This document shows, piece by piece, positions 36,768 through 49,623 of a stretch of 64,000 nucleotides of DNA (its first letter is position 1; every line of letters starts with the position of its first letter). The DNA lies in the NCBI GenBank assembly GCA_964017155.1, contig OZ024863.1, positions 42,402,584-42,466,583 on the forward strand. Direction: 5' to 3'. The DNA is from Oasisia sp. SBJ-2009. Lineage: Eukaryota; Annelida; Polychaeta; Sabellida; Siboglinidae. Under the pieces are notes generated by a model that made no database searches, was not told where the DNA came from, and was given only the letters and a program-made list of their open reading frames with translations. A program made the translations under genes and the position numbers.

Positions 36768-39700
36768 ATGGCATCAAAGTAAGCTAAGTGTTGTTATCGT
36801 GAGACGTTGGTACCCGGTTAGTTGCCGCATTCACGCATTGTGTCTTCAAACTTCACGTCGAGCTGTCAAAGTTGACGACGTGGCCTAGTATTATGTATAG
36901 TCCTACTCATACTCATACTCCTAGCCATTCATACCGTCTCACTTTCGGCTGCTTACCCCTGCCTACGTGAAAGGGTGGTGACCCCTCCGGGGTTGAAAGC
37001 GAAGGGCTCACCGATGCGGCGATAGTGATGGGTTTACGACGCTACGGCCTAGGCCTAACCTAGGGCTAGGCAGAACTAAGGCTAAACCTAAGCCTAGGGT
37101 AAGGCCTAAGCTAAGCTACAGAGTTAGATCATTAAATTAATCTTTCCCCTATATATAGTTCTACTGTCCTGGTGTGTTCTATTTATATCTATGGGCTAAG
37201 CATACAATTTTGTTCTATATCATTACCTTCTCTTTGATAGGCAGGCCTTAATTATTACCCTTACTTCACGTAACGTCGTAAGGCCTGGCTATAAAGGGGC
37301 GTAATTTAATTAACGTAAAGCTATGTATATTGGTAAGACCATGCCGACTCGATCAAAAGATTCCGAGTTTCAATCCTCCAGTTGCATGCTCCTACCCTTG
37401 AGTGCATTCAATGTAAAAAGTATACCTTTGTATTTGAAGTATTTGAAATACTTTCCAATGTATTTGTATTTAAATACTTTTGCATTTAATAGTATTTGTA
37501 TTTGAATCGCTCAAGAGTATTTGTATTTAAATACATTTCAAGGTGTTTGACCCCATGATCTAGGGACAAATTTAGGAAAGAAAAAAAATCACAAATTATT
37601 TCCTGCAATAATTGCCCCGAATAGTTACTGATAACTGATACATACCAAAAATATGCGATATATGTAAACATGACAGATGCAATAAAAACACAGTCTTGTT
37701 CTACGAAAGGTTCCTCAATATTATATCCTTATATATCTTGGGAACCTCTGTATATTATTGATAGTAGAGAACACATGTCAACCAGGTCCTTGAGCCTCAG
37801 TCAAGAAATGATCCTTGAAGTCAGAACATCCATAGTGATAGTACAGTTAGATAGGCAGCACACACCCGGACATCCAACCTCTGTTGGGCCACTGTTTTAA
37901 AAAAAACAAGAGTAGTTTTAAAGTTTAATTATTTAAGCAAAATACTATTGCCACCAAAGCCCAACAGGCTGCATTCATCATTGAACACTGGATAATTAAA
38001 TTAGCTCATATTGTAGAAAATAAGCACCAATTAATTACAACGAATTGTTTATTGGTACACAATAAACATATGCACACCATGGCAAGTACTGTTCTTTTAG
38101 AATTATGCAGCTCAATAGGCTTTTTATTCATCCTGCACAATTTCAAAATCAATGGCGTCGATGGTTTTCATGTTGAGATGGCTTAATTTTTCATGTGAAA
38201 CTTATTCGTGAACATTCAATGGTTTCACTTGATGTGAGGAAGTCCTGAAAATGACCTTTCCATGGTTTGTAGACCTATTTAGAGTTCCACTACTCAGTGG
38301 TGTCATTGCCCATTGCACTGCAGCGTGGATCACACAGTAGTGCTGTGTTTGGGTATCACCTCAATTCACATTGCATCGATGCACACATTGTTCCAAATAT
38401 ACATTATTGTGAACACTTACAGTGAAATGCTGTGGTCTAATCCATATTTTATATTGACAAATGCTAATATACAAATTAGATGTAGGATCTAACCCCGGTC
38501 AGAATAGAAATTACTATAGTATATTACTTAAGTATAAAAGTTAAGTAATGCTCATCTGAAAACAGCCTCATGACGGCTGTTTCAATGACAATACTGTCTC
38601 ACGTCTTTATCACTGAGGGTATTTAAATTATGATTTTTATTTGATCAGTTACTGCTGCATTTATAATTTTGTTTATCATAGCCACAATGAAATATATTAA
38701 ATATTTTTAAATATAATTAAATAGTTTTTTTTATTAAAAAAAATGTTAAACAACTGAACATGATTTTAACATTTAATATATAATACAAGTTTCACAGGCA
38801 CTTTTTAAAAAGGCTTAGGAAATTGTGACATTCACCAATCTTTATATGGAGCTGTCAAAGTTGACAATAATGACAGAAACATTAATCTATAATATATCTG
38901 TAGGGTATCTGATATTATCTTTGTTCTATTCCACTCTGTCATGTATACTACTGTAGTAGCACAGTGGCTCAGGGGTAGAGCTTCGGACTCTTGACTAAGA
39001 GGACCCGGGGTCAAATCCTGTGCTGTGGTGTTAAAACCTTGGGCAAGTTTTGTTCACTCTACATTGCTCCAGTTCGCTCAGCTGTATGAATGAGTACCTG
39101 GCTATAGACAGTGATGAATATTTATGTACGAGCAGCCTTTGCAAAATAGCTGCGTGGCTGAATGCTTCCCAGAGAAGCCGAGATGGTCTTTGATTGAACA
39201 GGTCTGCCAGGGAGTAAAGTGTAAAAAGCGCTTTGAACAATCCTATAGATTGGATACTGCGCTATATAAGAACTTACCCTTTTTTACTGGTTCTCACAGA
39301 TGGTGACATCAGCTAGTAACCTGCAGTCTCAGCACCACATTCTGTGGCCTTTGTTTATAATCACTGTTGCTCTACCCTTGCTATGATTATAACTCTCAAG
39401 TCTGCTGAAGAAGAACATGACCATGGGATGGGATGAAGTCAGAATATTCAGATCAAAAAACCCACATAGGTAGACTTGGCTTTATGCAGGACCAAATTAT
39501 TGCCAGTCACACATGTTTTGGTGGACACATGGATGTTAACTGTTAGTGTTAAGCCAGTTTACAAAGTTTAAATGTGTCTGGTGACCTAAAATGGACTACA
39601 AACACACATGTGACACCATTTACACTCACGTTTGAGGCATTGAGGCACAACTATCTATGGTTTTGGTAGACCTTTTTTGCTTTTCTTTATTTTTTTACCC

Positions 39701-42414
39701 ATCCACTCATATTTCTACCCATCCACAACGGTTTTTACCCCTCCAAATGATGGGTGGACAGGTCTCTGCATAAAGCTATGGAGGTAGATATTTCAAATCA
39801 TGATATTTTGTGTTTCAGCTTTGTACCAGATCCTGAGATGTCGGAGATCTGCACTAAACTATGGGATCTGGACGTGAACAGGTGTGAGCCGGGCGTTGAC
39901 TACGACATTGACCTCCAAGGTAACCAGTGCTAATAGTCAACAACCAGGCAATTCAAATGACACTTACAGAATAAAACTTCAAAGATACCTTATATTAAAG
40001 AGAAGGTGCCAGCTCCTAGGATTTATTTTTTCATTTAAAATTACATTGTTATGACTACAAGATGCAAAGTGAAGGTTTCCTGCCTCACAATTTATGTTAT
40101 GTTTAGTTATCATATTAAGCTCGGAACAATGTTCACAATTTGAAAGATTCCGCCTGCAACAAGTTCAAATGGTAAACAAAACATTCAATTTGAAGAAGAA
40201 AACAGTTGATTGGCAATAATGGCAAGGTGTGCAGATTTAACAGCAATACCCTTTAATGTTTAACTTTCACACATTCTATACACCAGACTTCACGTTACAA
40301 ATTACAGCTCAGCCAATACAGGGCAGAGGAGCGGTTACCCTCCCATTAACTACTTGTTTTGCATTTACCTACAAGGGATGTCGATTGAGAAAAAAATAGT
40401 ATAGAAAATACAGGTTACATTTCTTAAAACATTTCAAGGATCTACAATGTACATCTTCCAGGTTTGTCACTAGTTGTTTTTATTAATCTTGCCCAATGTT
40501 ACATTAAGATGTTAAGTTTGTTGCGACACCAGGCAAGTGTTGATGGTAACTGCTGTTGTGCAGGGTATGTGACCAGTGCCCGATTCGTCCGAGGAGACTA
40601 CGCCAAATGCAATCTCTTCTCTTGGCTCGACGAAGACAAAGTGTTTGAGCGAGAAACATACAAAGGCAAGGCTTGACGACGGTAGTTTCAGAATGTTAAA
40701 ACAACATTTTTGTATGACTGCACCTGTTATATCTATTCAGACATACAAAATTAAGTTGCATCATAACTTGCAGATATATTATATAAAATTACATGTGCAA
40801 TGTTTCTCAGTCCAACAATGTACTAACAAAACTAAAATTTCTGAAGTAACTAAACAATTTGGTAGCCAGTATACCTTTAAAATATATATAATAGTTGTAA
40901 GAACATAAACATAATATTAAATAACCATAATAAAACCACCTAGAAATGGACACTCTCCTTTTAATGTATGATAAAACCCTGCAGTTTGGCTTACTTACGT
41001 GTAACGAAAACATATTCTATTTATGATGATTTATGAGGGTAAATAATTTATGCAATTAGACTAAAACATTACACAAAATAATTACCACAGGAGGGTATTC
41101 AGAGTTCGACCTGTGAAATGTACAATTATAGTATGTTCTGTGTTGGCATTTGTCAGCATTCAGGAATCTGCTGAATAATTACGAGGTGGAAACGGGTCGG
41201 CCTGAGGAGGTGACAGCAGAAGAACAACAGGAGAACTGTCGCTTCATCGACCTCATCGTTGACACGGACGTGATGAGAGAGGCACACCAGTATCTCGTCG
41301 GCAAGGGCAAGGCACCGGAAGACGAAAACGCCTTCAAACGGCTGCTCTACGACATCTGGTTCCGCCTGTACAAACGTTCGAGGGAGGACAGGTGAGAAAA
41401 CACATGATACCTGCTGTCTGACCTGATCAGGTAGTTGGTATCAGTGTTCTACTGTGTGTATTCACTGGGTCTTCAACCCATGCTGCTTCGTTAATTCAAA
41501 GAGATATGGAATCAAATAATTTCAGGCCGACTGTCTGGAACACGCCTCCAGTGAAACCTTAATTGATGCCACTTGAGCGATGAGTAGTGAATGGCCCTGG
41601 GCAATGAAGGCTGTTAATAATGCCAGACTGTAGTCTGCAATAGCAATGATTAGCGATTAGTTTATTTCTTTAGATTACACTGTTGAAACAAATGTATGCA
41701 GTTTTGTAGCTGTGTCTTTATTTGGGTAGTGCTTCAGTTGAAACATAATTATCATGTAAATGCTCCCGTTTGACTAATAGTTTGGAAAATATGTCCACTG
41801 GGCAGTCCCAGTTCGGCTGGACAGCCCGCAGTTGTTGGTGCCAGTGGTGCTTCCTCGTCGTGTTAGGCAGCCACCATCTCCTGACGAGTCTCAGTCTGCT
41901 TGGAGAGGGTGGGTTGTGCGTTATGATAGCTTTCAGCCAGGGTAGAAGAGGGTCGGTAGGAGAGGGTGAGAGGGCACAAGGGATCAATCTACTGGATGAT
42001 AGACTGATTGTAGCGTTACTGACTCTTGACGACGAGTAGATGTCCACTTGCAGAAGATTGCAGAAGTAGTCACCCTTTCATATACATATACTTATATTAA
42101 GTCGTGCAGTTATTCAGTGAAATTATAATATAATAATTAGTGTATTATAGTGTAGATTACCTTCTTCATTATAATTTACTGTCGTGTTGTGACAGAATCC
42201 TATTTACGCTGAGTTAAGGGGGAGCCTCAGCTGACCACGAGGCCAGGAGACAGCAAATATTTATTTCTGGCCATTTTCTGGCATAGTTTCTTTCATGTTG
42301 TCTATACCCGGATTGAAAGCATACATTTACATGTACAGTTAAAGTGTTCTATACAATTTGAAATAATTGCTTTTGCCGTTTATGTATTATGTATTGGCGC
42401 ATAAGAAGTCATAA

Positions 42415-42506
<92 letters not shown>

Positions 42507-43840
42507 TGTGTATTTGTATGAAGCTTTGTACCTGAAATGGTTTTGCACAATACATGTAATACTGATTTACTTTTATTTGTGTGTTGTTGCGGAGACGACT
42601 ATAGAGGGCGTTTCATGGCATTATTAACACACGTGGATGTTACATTCAGATGGCAGGAGGTGTAACATTTCCTCCGTCTAGTGATACTCATAATGTGTAA
42701 CAAGGTATCAATTATTGTCAATTTAAAGTTATAATTACATGTACATTTTAGTAAGAATTTATTATATAATTTCTTGTATTTGTGACAGGATGTGTAAAAT
42801 AACGTTTACAGTATAACTGTTTTATATGTATTATGTTTATACTAGAATTACAGTCAGCTGTGGACTGTGGTATTACAACCGTAATAGTGTAATGCACGCA
42901 GACCATGTTGGTTAAGCTGTAGTAAAATAGTATCAAGAAAATGTATTTCAGAACCTTTATAAGCAGTTGTGACTGACTGATTATAGTCAAATTCAGCCAA
43001 GATGTTGATGACCATCAATGATTGTTTTCGCAGACATCTCGACTCCAGTGGTTTCGAGCATGTGTTTGTTGGCGAGACGCGCCAGCAGGATGTCATTGGC
43101 TTCCACAACTGGCTACAGTTTTACCTGCAGGAGAAGCGAGGCCACATCGACTATCGCGGATACTTCCGTCGCGGCACGGTATTATCGCTCCCTCCTCATT
43201 TCATAGCTCCGCCTATTACGTCCACTAACACTGTAATGTGTTGTATAAAACAGAAGCGCCGTTTATGACGCATCTGTGCTGCGACAAACAGTTTTATTAT
43301 TGTCCATCAACTGTCAAATCACGATTCTACTTATAATAAAATGTTATGATTTTAAAGTTATTTATTGCTGTTTGATTTTGATATCACTTCTTAAAAACTA
43401 GTTATTGATGGCATTAACAAACTTACTGTAAACACTTTCCCAGAATGATCCACCACTGCTGAAATGAAAGTGGCAATAACATTATTAGTACTGAAGAATT
43501 CGGTGTATGACGTCATACGAAAGATTATACAAAAGACTTTAGATATGAAAAATGAAAACTGTTGATTTTTAAATATGACAACGTTTGTTGGCAGGCGAAT
43601 GAGGACTCTCCACGGCTCATCACGCTGCAGTTTGTGTGGAAGGACGGGCAGGAGAAGCCGATCGGCAGCTCCTTCGTCGGCACCAGTCCCGAGTTCGAGG
43701 TGGCCCTGTACACTCTCGTCTTCCTGGCGGGGGAAGACAGCAAGGTGCCCGTCCTCATCAGCGACTACGAAGTGGAGGTGGTCTGTTACCGTCACGGCCG
43801 TGGCATTGGGACAGCGTACCCCAACTCCAAGTGTGACTAA
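36768..43840 (+). CDS. endou: EndoU-family endoribonuclease (poly(U)-specific), 6 exons, 279 aa
   Basis: Exons: 36768-36778, 39819-39919, 40564-40665, 41157-41391, 43034-43178 and 43595-43840 (stop TAA). All phases agree and total 840 nt. EndoU enzymes are Mn-dependent RNases that cleave at uridines; Xenopus XendoU releases intron-encoded snoRNAs. Visible signatures are [13 protein letters not shown] (residues 13-25), then [11 protein letters not shown] (154-164, with catalytic His159 and Glu158/Glu164), then GFHNW (His174), and a Lys at 219 in the EKPIG segment, spaced like XendoU His162, His178 and Lys224. It is a single domain with no signal peptide and no somatomedin-B domains, so probably intracellular; its length is close to XendoU (292 aa). 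The start MASN was chosen because the 11-nt exon ends at an AAA|GTAAGC donor in the phase exon 2 needs. Intron 3 uses a GC donor. Intron 1 (3 kb) holds a SINE and a MITE. Confidence 0.92.
36900..38954. other. EndoU intron 1 content
   Basis: About 37045-37125 is CCTAAGCCTAGG low-complexity DNA. About 37420-37550 is a TATTTGTATTTAAATAC-rich interspersed repeat. No coding exon was recognised here. Confidence 0.5.
38955..39285 (+). mobile_element. tRNA-derived SINE, type B
   Basis: Well-preserved copy: A-box-like TGGCTCAGGGGTAGAGC, B-box-like GGGGTCAAATCC, body TGAGTACCTGGCTATAGACA, then AAAGCGCTTTGAAC and GCTATATAAGAACTT at the 3' end. It lies in EndoU intron 1. Confidence 0.88.
39475..39780 (+). 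mobile_element. hAT-type MITE in EndoU intron 1
   Basis: Ends CTTGGCTTTATGCAGGACC and CTGCATAAAGCTATG. Flanks TAGGTAGA (39467-39474) and GAGGTAGA (39781-39788) match at 7 of 8 positions, an 8-bp target duplication. It stops only 30 bp before the exon 2 acceptor region. Confidence 0.85.
40666..41156 (+). other. GC-AG intron of EndoU
   Basis: The exon ends ACAAAG and the intron starts GCAAGG, ending TTTGTCAG. Using this GC donor joins AAA-G to CATTCAGG as Lys-Ala-Phe, matching the EndoU alignment; no GT donor nearby keeps the frame and the conserved residues. Confidence 0.75.
42420..42503. repeat. (TA)n microsatellite
   Basis: About 42 TA units within EndoU intron 4. Confidence 0.97.
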
Positions 43841-44504
43841 GTGACCAGCCTAGGACGCACGCTGGCCACTGGTTTGCAATTGCCGATTTGCATTTACTGG
43901 TGAATCTCAACCAAATATATTTTTTTAACCGGCCCTGCTAAATTTTAACTAGCAAGAAATGTTCTACACTGTTTATTCACTTTTTTGTAACGGTCTCTAA
44001 CTGAGTTAAACAAATACAAAACATTACAATTACGTGGTATGTCATACGAGTTATCAAATTTCATGATTTATTTATTTTATTTATGGATATTATGTTTATG
44101 GATACAACCAAGCTGGTTTTTCCGGTTTTCTGTTGATTAAAGGTGAATTTAAAAAACAGTAGTTGTTGGTTATTAAGAAAAACTACCGTAGCGGTTGCGC
44201 CACTTGGCGTAAGATATAGCATCCGGTACAACAGGTTTGCCGTTTTGGGAAACGAAAACAGGTTATTATAGTCGTCCCGTTAGATGTGGAGTTCATCTCA
44301 GCTGTACGCACTTGAGATTGGACTTACGGTTGTTCCGCATTAGTCATACGTGACTACTGAGTCAGATACGACCTGTCAGCTGTAACTGAACTACAGACAA
44401 CAGTTCACATGTAACACAGGCAGAGACGATGGTTCACACGACCGTAGAAATGTTCTGTACACGTGGCCGCGCCGATCAGATACGAATGGGCGGTATCATA
44501 ACGG
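43841..44504. other. EndoU 3' flank
   Basis: An ATTAAA at about 44136-44141 could serve as the poly(A) signal about 300 bp after the stop. Nothing else is recognised. Confidence 0.35.
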
Positions 44505-44800
44505 TAACAGAGAGCGGTGGAGTAGTGGTTAGTGGTTACCACGTCCGCCTCTGAAGCCGGCGACACGGGTTCGATCCCCGGTACCGGCAGTTGTGATATA
44601 AAAATCTGGCTCTCAACATTGGGGACTGTGTATCCCTCGTGAATCGGAGAATCACGTCAATGTCGGTCCCGTCTCAATTTGGGAAGTAAAAGAACCACTG
44701 AGGACGACAAGCACCCTGGCAGTGACCATCCTCAGTGACTCCTGCGTTAGCCCAAGATTGGGCTGTTTGGGGTTAATAAACTGAGAACTGAGAACTTCAA
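44505..44800 (+). mobile_element. tRNA-derived SINE, type A-like
   Basis: The head has GAGTAGTGGTTAGTGGTTAC (A-box area) and GGGTTCGATCCCCGG (strong B box). The body ends AATAAACTGAGAACTGAGAAC. It differs in body from type B. The minus-strand ORF across it is an artefact. Confidence 0.75.
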
Positions 44801-45047
44801 GTTCAGCATTTCGGCGGAAGATTTGCGTTGAAGGTGTCGAAGATGACGCAGCCGTACTACGCGATGGCGTTACGTACAAAGATGGATATTAAGTACATGC
44901 TAGAAAATAGAGTAATAAATACACCCCCAAAACCTTAATTGTTATGCTCCTGGACATTTTGCTACATACATACCTTTTGTTGATATTCCTTCGTCTGATG
45001 TCTGCTGACGTCATGGCATATGAAAACAAAAAAGAGCGTTAACAGAG
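44801..45047. other. non-coding spacer
   Basis: No gene or element recognised. Confidence 0.4.
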
Positions 45048-45205
45048 CAATGCATAACCTGGCTAAGTTCTCTTCAGCGTCCTCTTCTGTGTCCCCTTCT
45101 GCGTCCTCTCCTGCTCCATCTTCTGCGTCCTCTTCAGTATCCTCTTCCGCGTCCTCTTCTACGTCTTCTTCTATTCCATCTTCTGCGTCCTCTTCTAGGT
45201 CACAT
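45048..45205 (+). repeat. degenerate 12-bp tandem repeat
   Basis: Imperfect copies of TCTTCTGCGTCC. The Ser-rich ORF through it (45020-45232) reflects the repeat, and has no recognisable domain. Confidence 0.8.
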
Positions 45206-46377
45206 CACCTGAAAAAAAGATATAACAGTTAGGGATTAGTGACATACCTTTTGCTAGATATTCCGGCTTCACGTGTCCGCTGACGTCATGGCTGACGCTC
45301 TGCATCTGGAACATAAAGAAGAACAAATTTAACACAACACAAATAAGCTGGTCCTTATGTAGGGACTAGGGACTCTATCCCGGTACGGAACATGTGCGCC
45401 CTGCTAAAAGCAAGAACGACCCAACTCTAAAGTGCCTACTTTTATGCTGCCTATAGCTGATACCCTACGTGTACATTCTAACTACACAAAAACGGCCTCA
45501 AAAGCATAGTTCGCCACACAATGTTTCAAATTTCGACATATAAATGCACATTATCGGGTACATAGCAACATTGCAAATATATTTGTAAATATCTACCACT
45601 GCATTTGTAAATACATCGCATATTTGAATCTAATAAATAATAACCTCATAAAAAAGAAGCACTCGTCGGTGGAACATAGAAACACACATGTAGGCTTATT
45701 GGGCAAAGCGTGACGGGTGGATTTAATTATCTAGTAAGGCCTATCGCAAAAACCACGTTTAATAACATGAAAAATAATTGTAAATTAAATAAAATGGCAA
45801 CCAGAAATCCACAGAGCGTCAGGGGTATAACGTAGCAACTCGTGAGTGTGACGTCATCTCGACGAAACGTAGTCATTAATACACATTATGTTTATAATAC
45901 ATATAGTAAAATATGTTACCAGTTACTACTTCTGTTTAATTTGTCAACAATTTTAGAGATGAATACCGATACATCAGACTGTGCAACCAAACTATATTGT
46001 AGTTTTGTTCAGTCTTAATTAGAACTGTTCCAAGTGTTTGGCGTTACCGTGACGGCAATAGTTTAGTATTGCAACAGCTATAAGTTCAATATTTCGTAGG
46101 GTACAGCGTACAATTTCGCCGTTAATCGTTCACAAAATATTGCGGAATCTTACAGCATACTAAAATTTACAATAGTGTTGTTTCTACATACTTGATCTTG
46201 TTGTTATGCGCTGCATATGTCGTCACCAACATGGCTTTGAGATGCCTCGTTCTCGATCGCTTACCATGGAGAATGGACATGCGCACTGGTGTTCACGTTG
46301 TTTCCCGCATGTCTAGGCCAACTCCGATGCGTTCATCCCACATCAAAATGCCGCTCCTATTTATAACGAAAGCGCAC
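45206..46377. other. unique non-coding DNA
   Basis: No exon, RNA gene or known element seen. Confidence 0.4.
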
Positions 46378-46444
46378 ACGCACGAAAGCGCACACGCACG
46401 CACGCACACACGCGCGCGCACACACACTGCCCCCCCCCCCCCCA
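46378..46444. repeat. (CA/CGCA)n and C-run
   Basis: Alternating ACGC/CACG units followed by a run of about 14 C. Confidence 0.9.
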
Positions 46445-46648
46445 TTATAATGTGCTGCCTACGTCAATGGATGTCATACAAGATACCTTTATTGAATGAC
46501 CTAACTATTACGTCCTATAGTTTTTTTTATCATTTGAAGAGTCAACGGCGACGAACTCAAAAGTGACGTACGTAGGCTAATGCATGGTTACTGCCAAAAA
46601 AAAATTAGAAACAACGGAAAATGTTACAACCCAATCCGGTCTTCTCGT
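46445..46648. other. non-coding spacer
   Basis: No feature recognised. Confidence 0.4.
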
Positions 46649-46655
46649 GTGTGTG

Positions 46656-46703
<48 letters not shown>

Positions 46704-46748
46704 TCCGTGCGTGCGTGCGTCCGTGCGTGCGTGCGTGCGTGCGTGTGT
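46649..46748. repeat. (GT)n then (GTGC)n microsatellite
   Basis: About 10 GT units passing into about 19 GTGC units with two CCGT variants. Confidence 0.95.
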
Positions 46749-48882
46749 GACCAGCAGCGTGACAAAGGCACCTTTCATTAACTTACCACTCTAGGAATCT
46801 AGGAATCAAGCAATCAGTTATACGTCTTTGACTTTGATCAGTCCCCTACCCTCCTATTTTTCCGGGATTGGGGGGCCATATATGGCCCAAAGAGTTGTGT
46901 TCATTAGGAAAAATTACACATTGACAGACGCATATTAACAGGCTCCTAGCTGGTATATCGTTGAATTTGTAAGCGTAATCGACAGAAAAAAACCATGTTA
47001 TTATAATGTTGGGCAACAAACTTGCAAACATGTTACTCAAAACTTTGGAACGTTCACCCGAAGTCATCCACTCAGCCAACTTGTCTTAGACCATATGAAT
47101 TACACGGTAGGTGGCACCACTATCGCTTGTAGTTTATCATTGTGTTAATAGGTGGCCAACAGTTTAGTTACCGAATTAAACGAATTGATTATCCCACCCT
47201 CACGCAAGATAACTTTAAAATTAATAGCCATAAAAGAATATAGTAATACATTAACAAACAGTTATACTTGACATAATTTCTAATAGGTCGCAATCTGAGA
47301 TTATACATACATTATAAAGAAACGCTATGTTCATGTGTAGGTCTCCGCGGGCGTCACCAACTGACTCACTGTGGGGCGCGTAGTTTGGTGACAACTTCTT
47401 CTACAAAGTTTGGAGAGTGCGTTTTTGTTGACGATACGGTCACTTATTGCGTAAGTTGTAGCGTGATGGCTTGGTCTGTAATAGTTGTGGTATTGTGATG
47501 TTACCGACACTTCATAAACATGTTTGGAGTCCACGTTAATAAAATGCCCAAAGTGACAAACACAAAACGAGTTGAACCCGCGAAGTTGTCACCGTAATTA
47601 TAATGTTACCGTTGAAAATGGTTTCAGGCACGAGCGTTTACTTTATCCAAGTTGATGTGCAATAGTGTGTCACGGTACATGGCGAGGTTAGAGATGATTG
47701 GGGACAGGACCCAATAATGATATTCTAACGACGGATGACAGTTGTAGTTTCCGATTGATGAATACTAGGAAAATTAAATCATAAATATCTTGTGTTAATA
47801 GCTAGCAGTGTATTATTTATTGTGTTTTAAATAGCTAGTATTTTTTAATAAATTTTAAAATAAAATCGACGTATACCTAAGTCTAAGAAGGGCGGGATAC
47901 ACTTGGTTAGAATTTTACATTGCTGTATGTTGTGGTTTCATAACAGTTCGATAAGCAATCTGACAAGCTAGGACAGCCTGATTATTACCAAAAATGTCTT
48001 ATCTATTAACATGGAAAAAATGGACTTCCTTCCCCAAATGCCCCCAACATCTGTTTTCGAGCGCAAGACTTACATGGCCTTATACCTCAATTATGCCACC
48101 TTGATTTGAAACGAAGTTAATGAAACTTTATTTCAACAACAACAGGCATTACGATACAGCAAAATGAAAATGATACAAAATGTTATACAATTGTTGAAAA
48201 GTGCAAGAAGAAATGTAGCTCTTATGGTTACTTCCCTTTTAAATGCAAATATGTACCGGGTACATACTAATTACTATACTGTTTAACACAGTATACAATC
48301 ATGGCTTATGCCTTTGGAATCAATATACATAAAACAAAATTTGTATTTCCGTTTAAAGCAGGGCGTTATTTAAAAAGAAAAGCTAAATTACACAAACAAT
48401 TATGTACCAAATAATATTATCTACTCACTAGTCAATCATTTTTTATTTGTATTATTTTGCTTTTGAAAATATTTTGCAATTGTAACTATCATTTTGCGTA
48501 AATAACATATCTATTTGATGCAAATTGTGTAATTCTTTGGGCTTCAGAATACATAATATTTTTGTAAAATAAATATGCCTGGAAAAATGACATTGAATGG
48601 TGGAACAGCTGGAACTAACACACTGAGGAGTCAGATTTAGAAAACAATATTGTTGTGATGGCGACATCAAGATGGCTTTGTTTTTATCAAAAGAGCCAGC
48701 TTTTTTCACATAACATACAATTTTAAGATGAAAAATTATAACATCCTGTCCAGAACACCACCTTTTTATCAATCAAGCACACAGTAAAATTTGTCAGTCA
48801 TTTCGCTATTTTAGTGGCATTACTTCACATTAATAAAAATTATTTGTTTGCTTTCAGACTGGTGTTTGTTTCAATTGGCACA
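46749..48882. other. unique non-coding DNA upstream of the possible micropeptide gene
   Basis: No recognisable exon. The GC-richer patch at about 47340-47600 could hold a promoter; this is a guess from composition only. An acceptor (TTTGCTTTCAG) at 48847-48857 would start the 48.86-kb exon. Confidence 0.35.
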
Positions 48883-49623
48883 ATGGATAGAGTCGTTGTG
48901 TCCATTATTGTGCTGCTCCTAGCTATCTTAATGCGACACGTCTGGCAAATATACACGACTCCTGGGCCAGATGCAATACTCGACGTAGCAGACGGAGATA
49001 CTGACGATATAACGAATTTCATGGTGAGGTTCTTGCATGTGTATTCACGACATTGAAGTAAATTGTCTCAATGGTTGACACTGAATCCACATCAGCTGTG
49101 ATGTATACATTAAATGATATAATGTCCTAAAAGTACTTGCTTACTTTGACGTGTTTGCTCATGGGGAACATATGCGATCAGCCATTGTACACCATTCTTA
49201 TCATTGGCGCCATTTTCTGAATTTATCTTCCAATGTAACCCATGTTGTAACCCATGTGTCCTTTATTTTATATTTCTCTGTGCCACATATTCTCTCTCTG
49301 TTTGTAACATGTGGTGCAGATAAGTTGACAGAATTGTACATGGAATAGAATAAGCACTGATCAAAACAATGGAAATTCATGGGGTGAAAGTTGGGCAATA
49401 AGTTATAAACCCTATGATTCTGATGTTTTACAACTTCATGTTCTTCGTGTTAATGCTCAGATGTGTAAGTTGATTTTATGTGTTTCTTCCATAATAACTT
49501 TTTAAGTAGCACTGTTTTGTACATCAATTATAACAATTGTTTATCTTCTTCAAGATTACTGTATGTGTGGCTGATTTTGTATTAATATAAGTTTATTGTG
49601 AATTTCAGCACGACGAAGTATGA
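48883..49623 (+). CDS. possible two-exon micropeptide, 51 aa, membrane-anchored
   Basis: Exon A begins after TTTGCTTTCAG and has ATG at 48883 in a good context (CACAATGG). It ends at 49023 before a GTGAGG donor, phase 0. Exon B begins at 49609 after AATTTCAG and gives His-Asp-Glu-Val then TGA (49621-49623). The predicted protein has one hydrophobic segment (VVVSIIVLLLAILM, residues 4-17), a short basic-aromatic stretch (RHVWQIY), then an acidic tail rich in Asp ending HDEV. I do not recognise a family. The splice signals and hydrophobic helix support a real small gene, but with 51 codons chance cannot be excluded. It could also be part of a longer gene with exons I missed. Confidence 0.35.

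Noticed and set aside
45020..45232. Ser-rich 70-aa protein
   Set aside because: Created by a degenerate 12-bp repeat; no domain or splice context.
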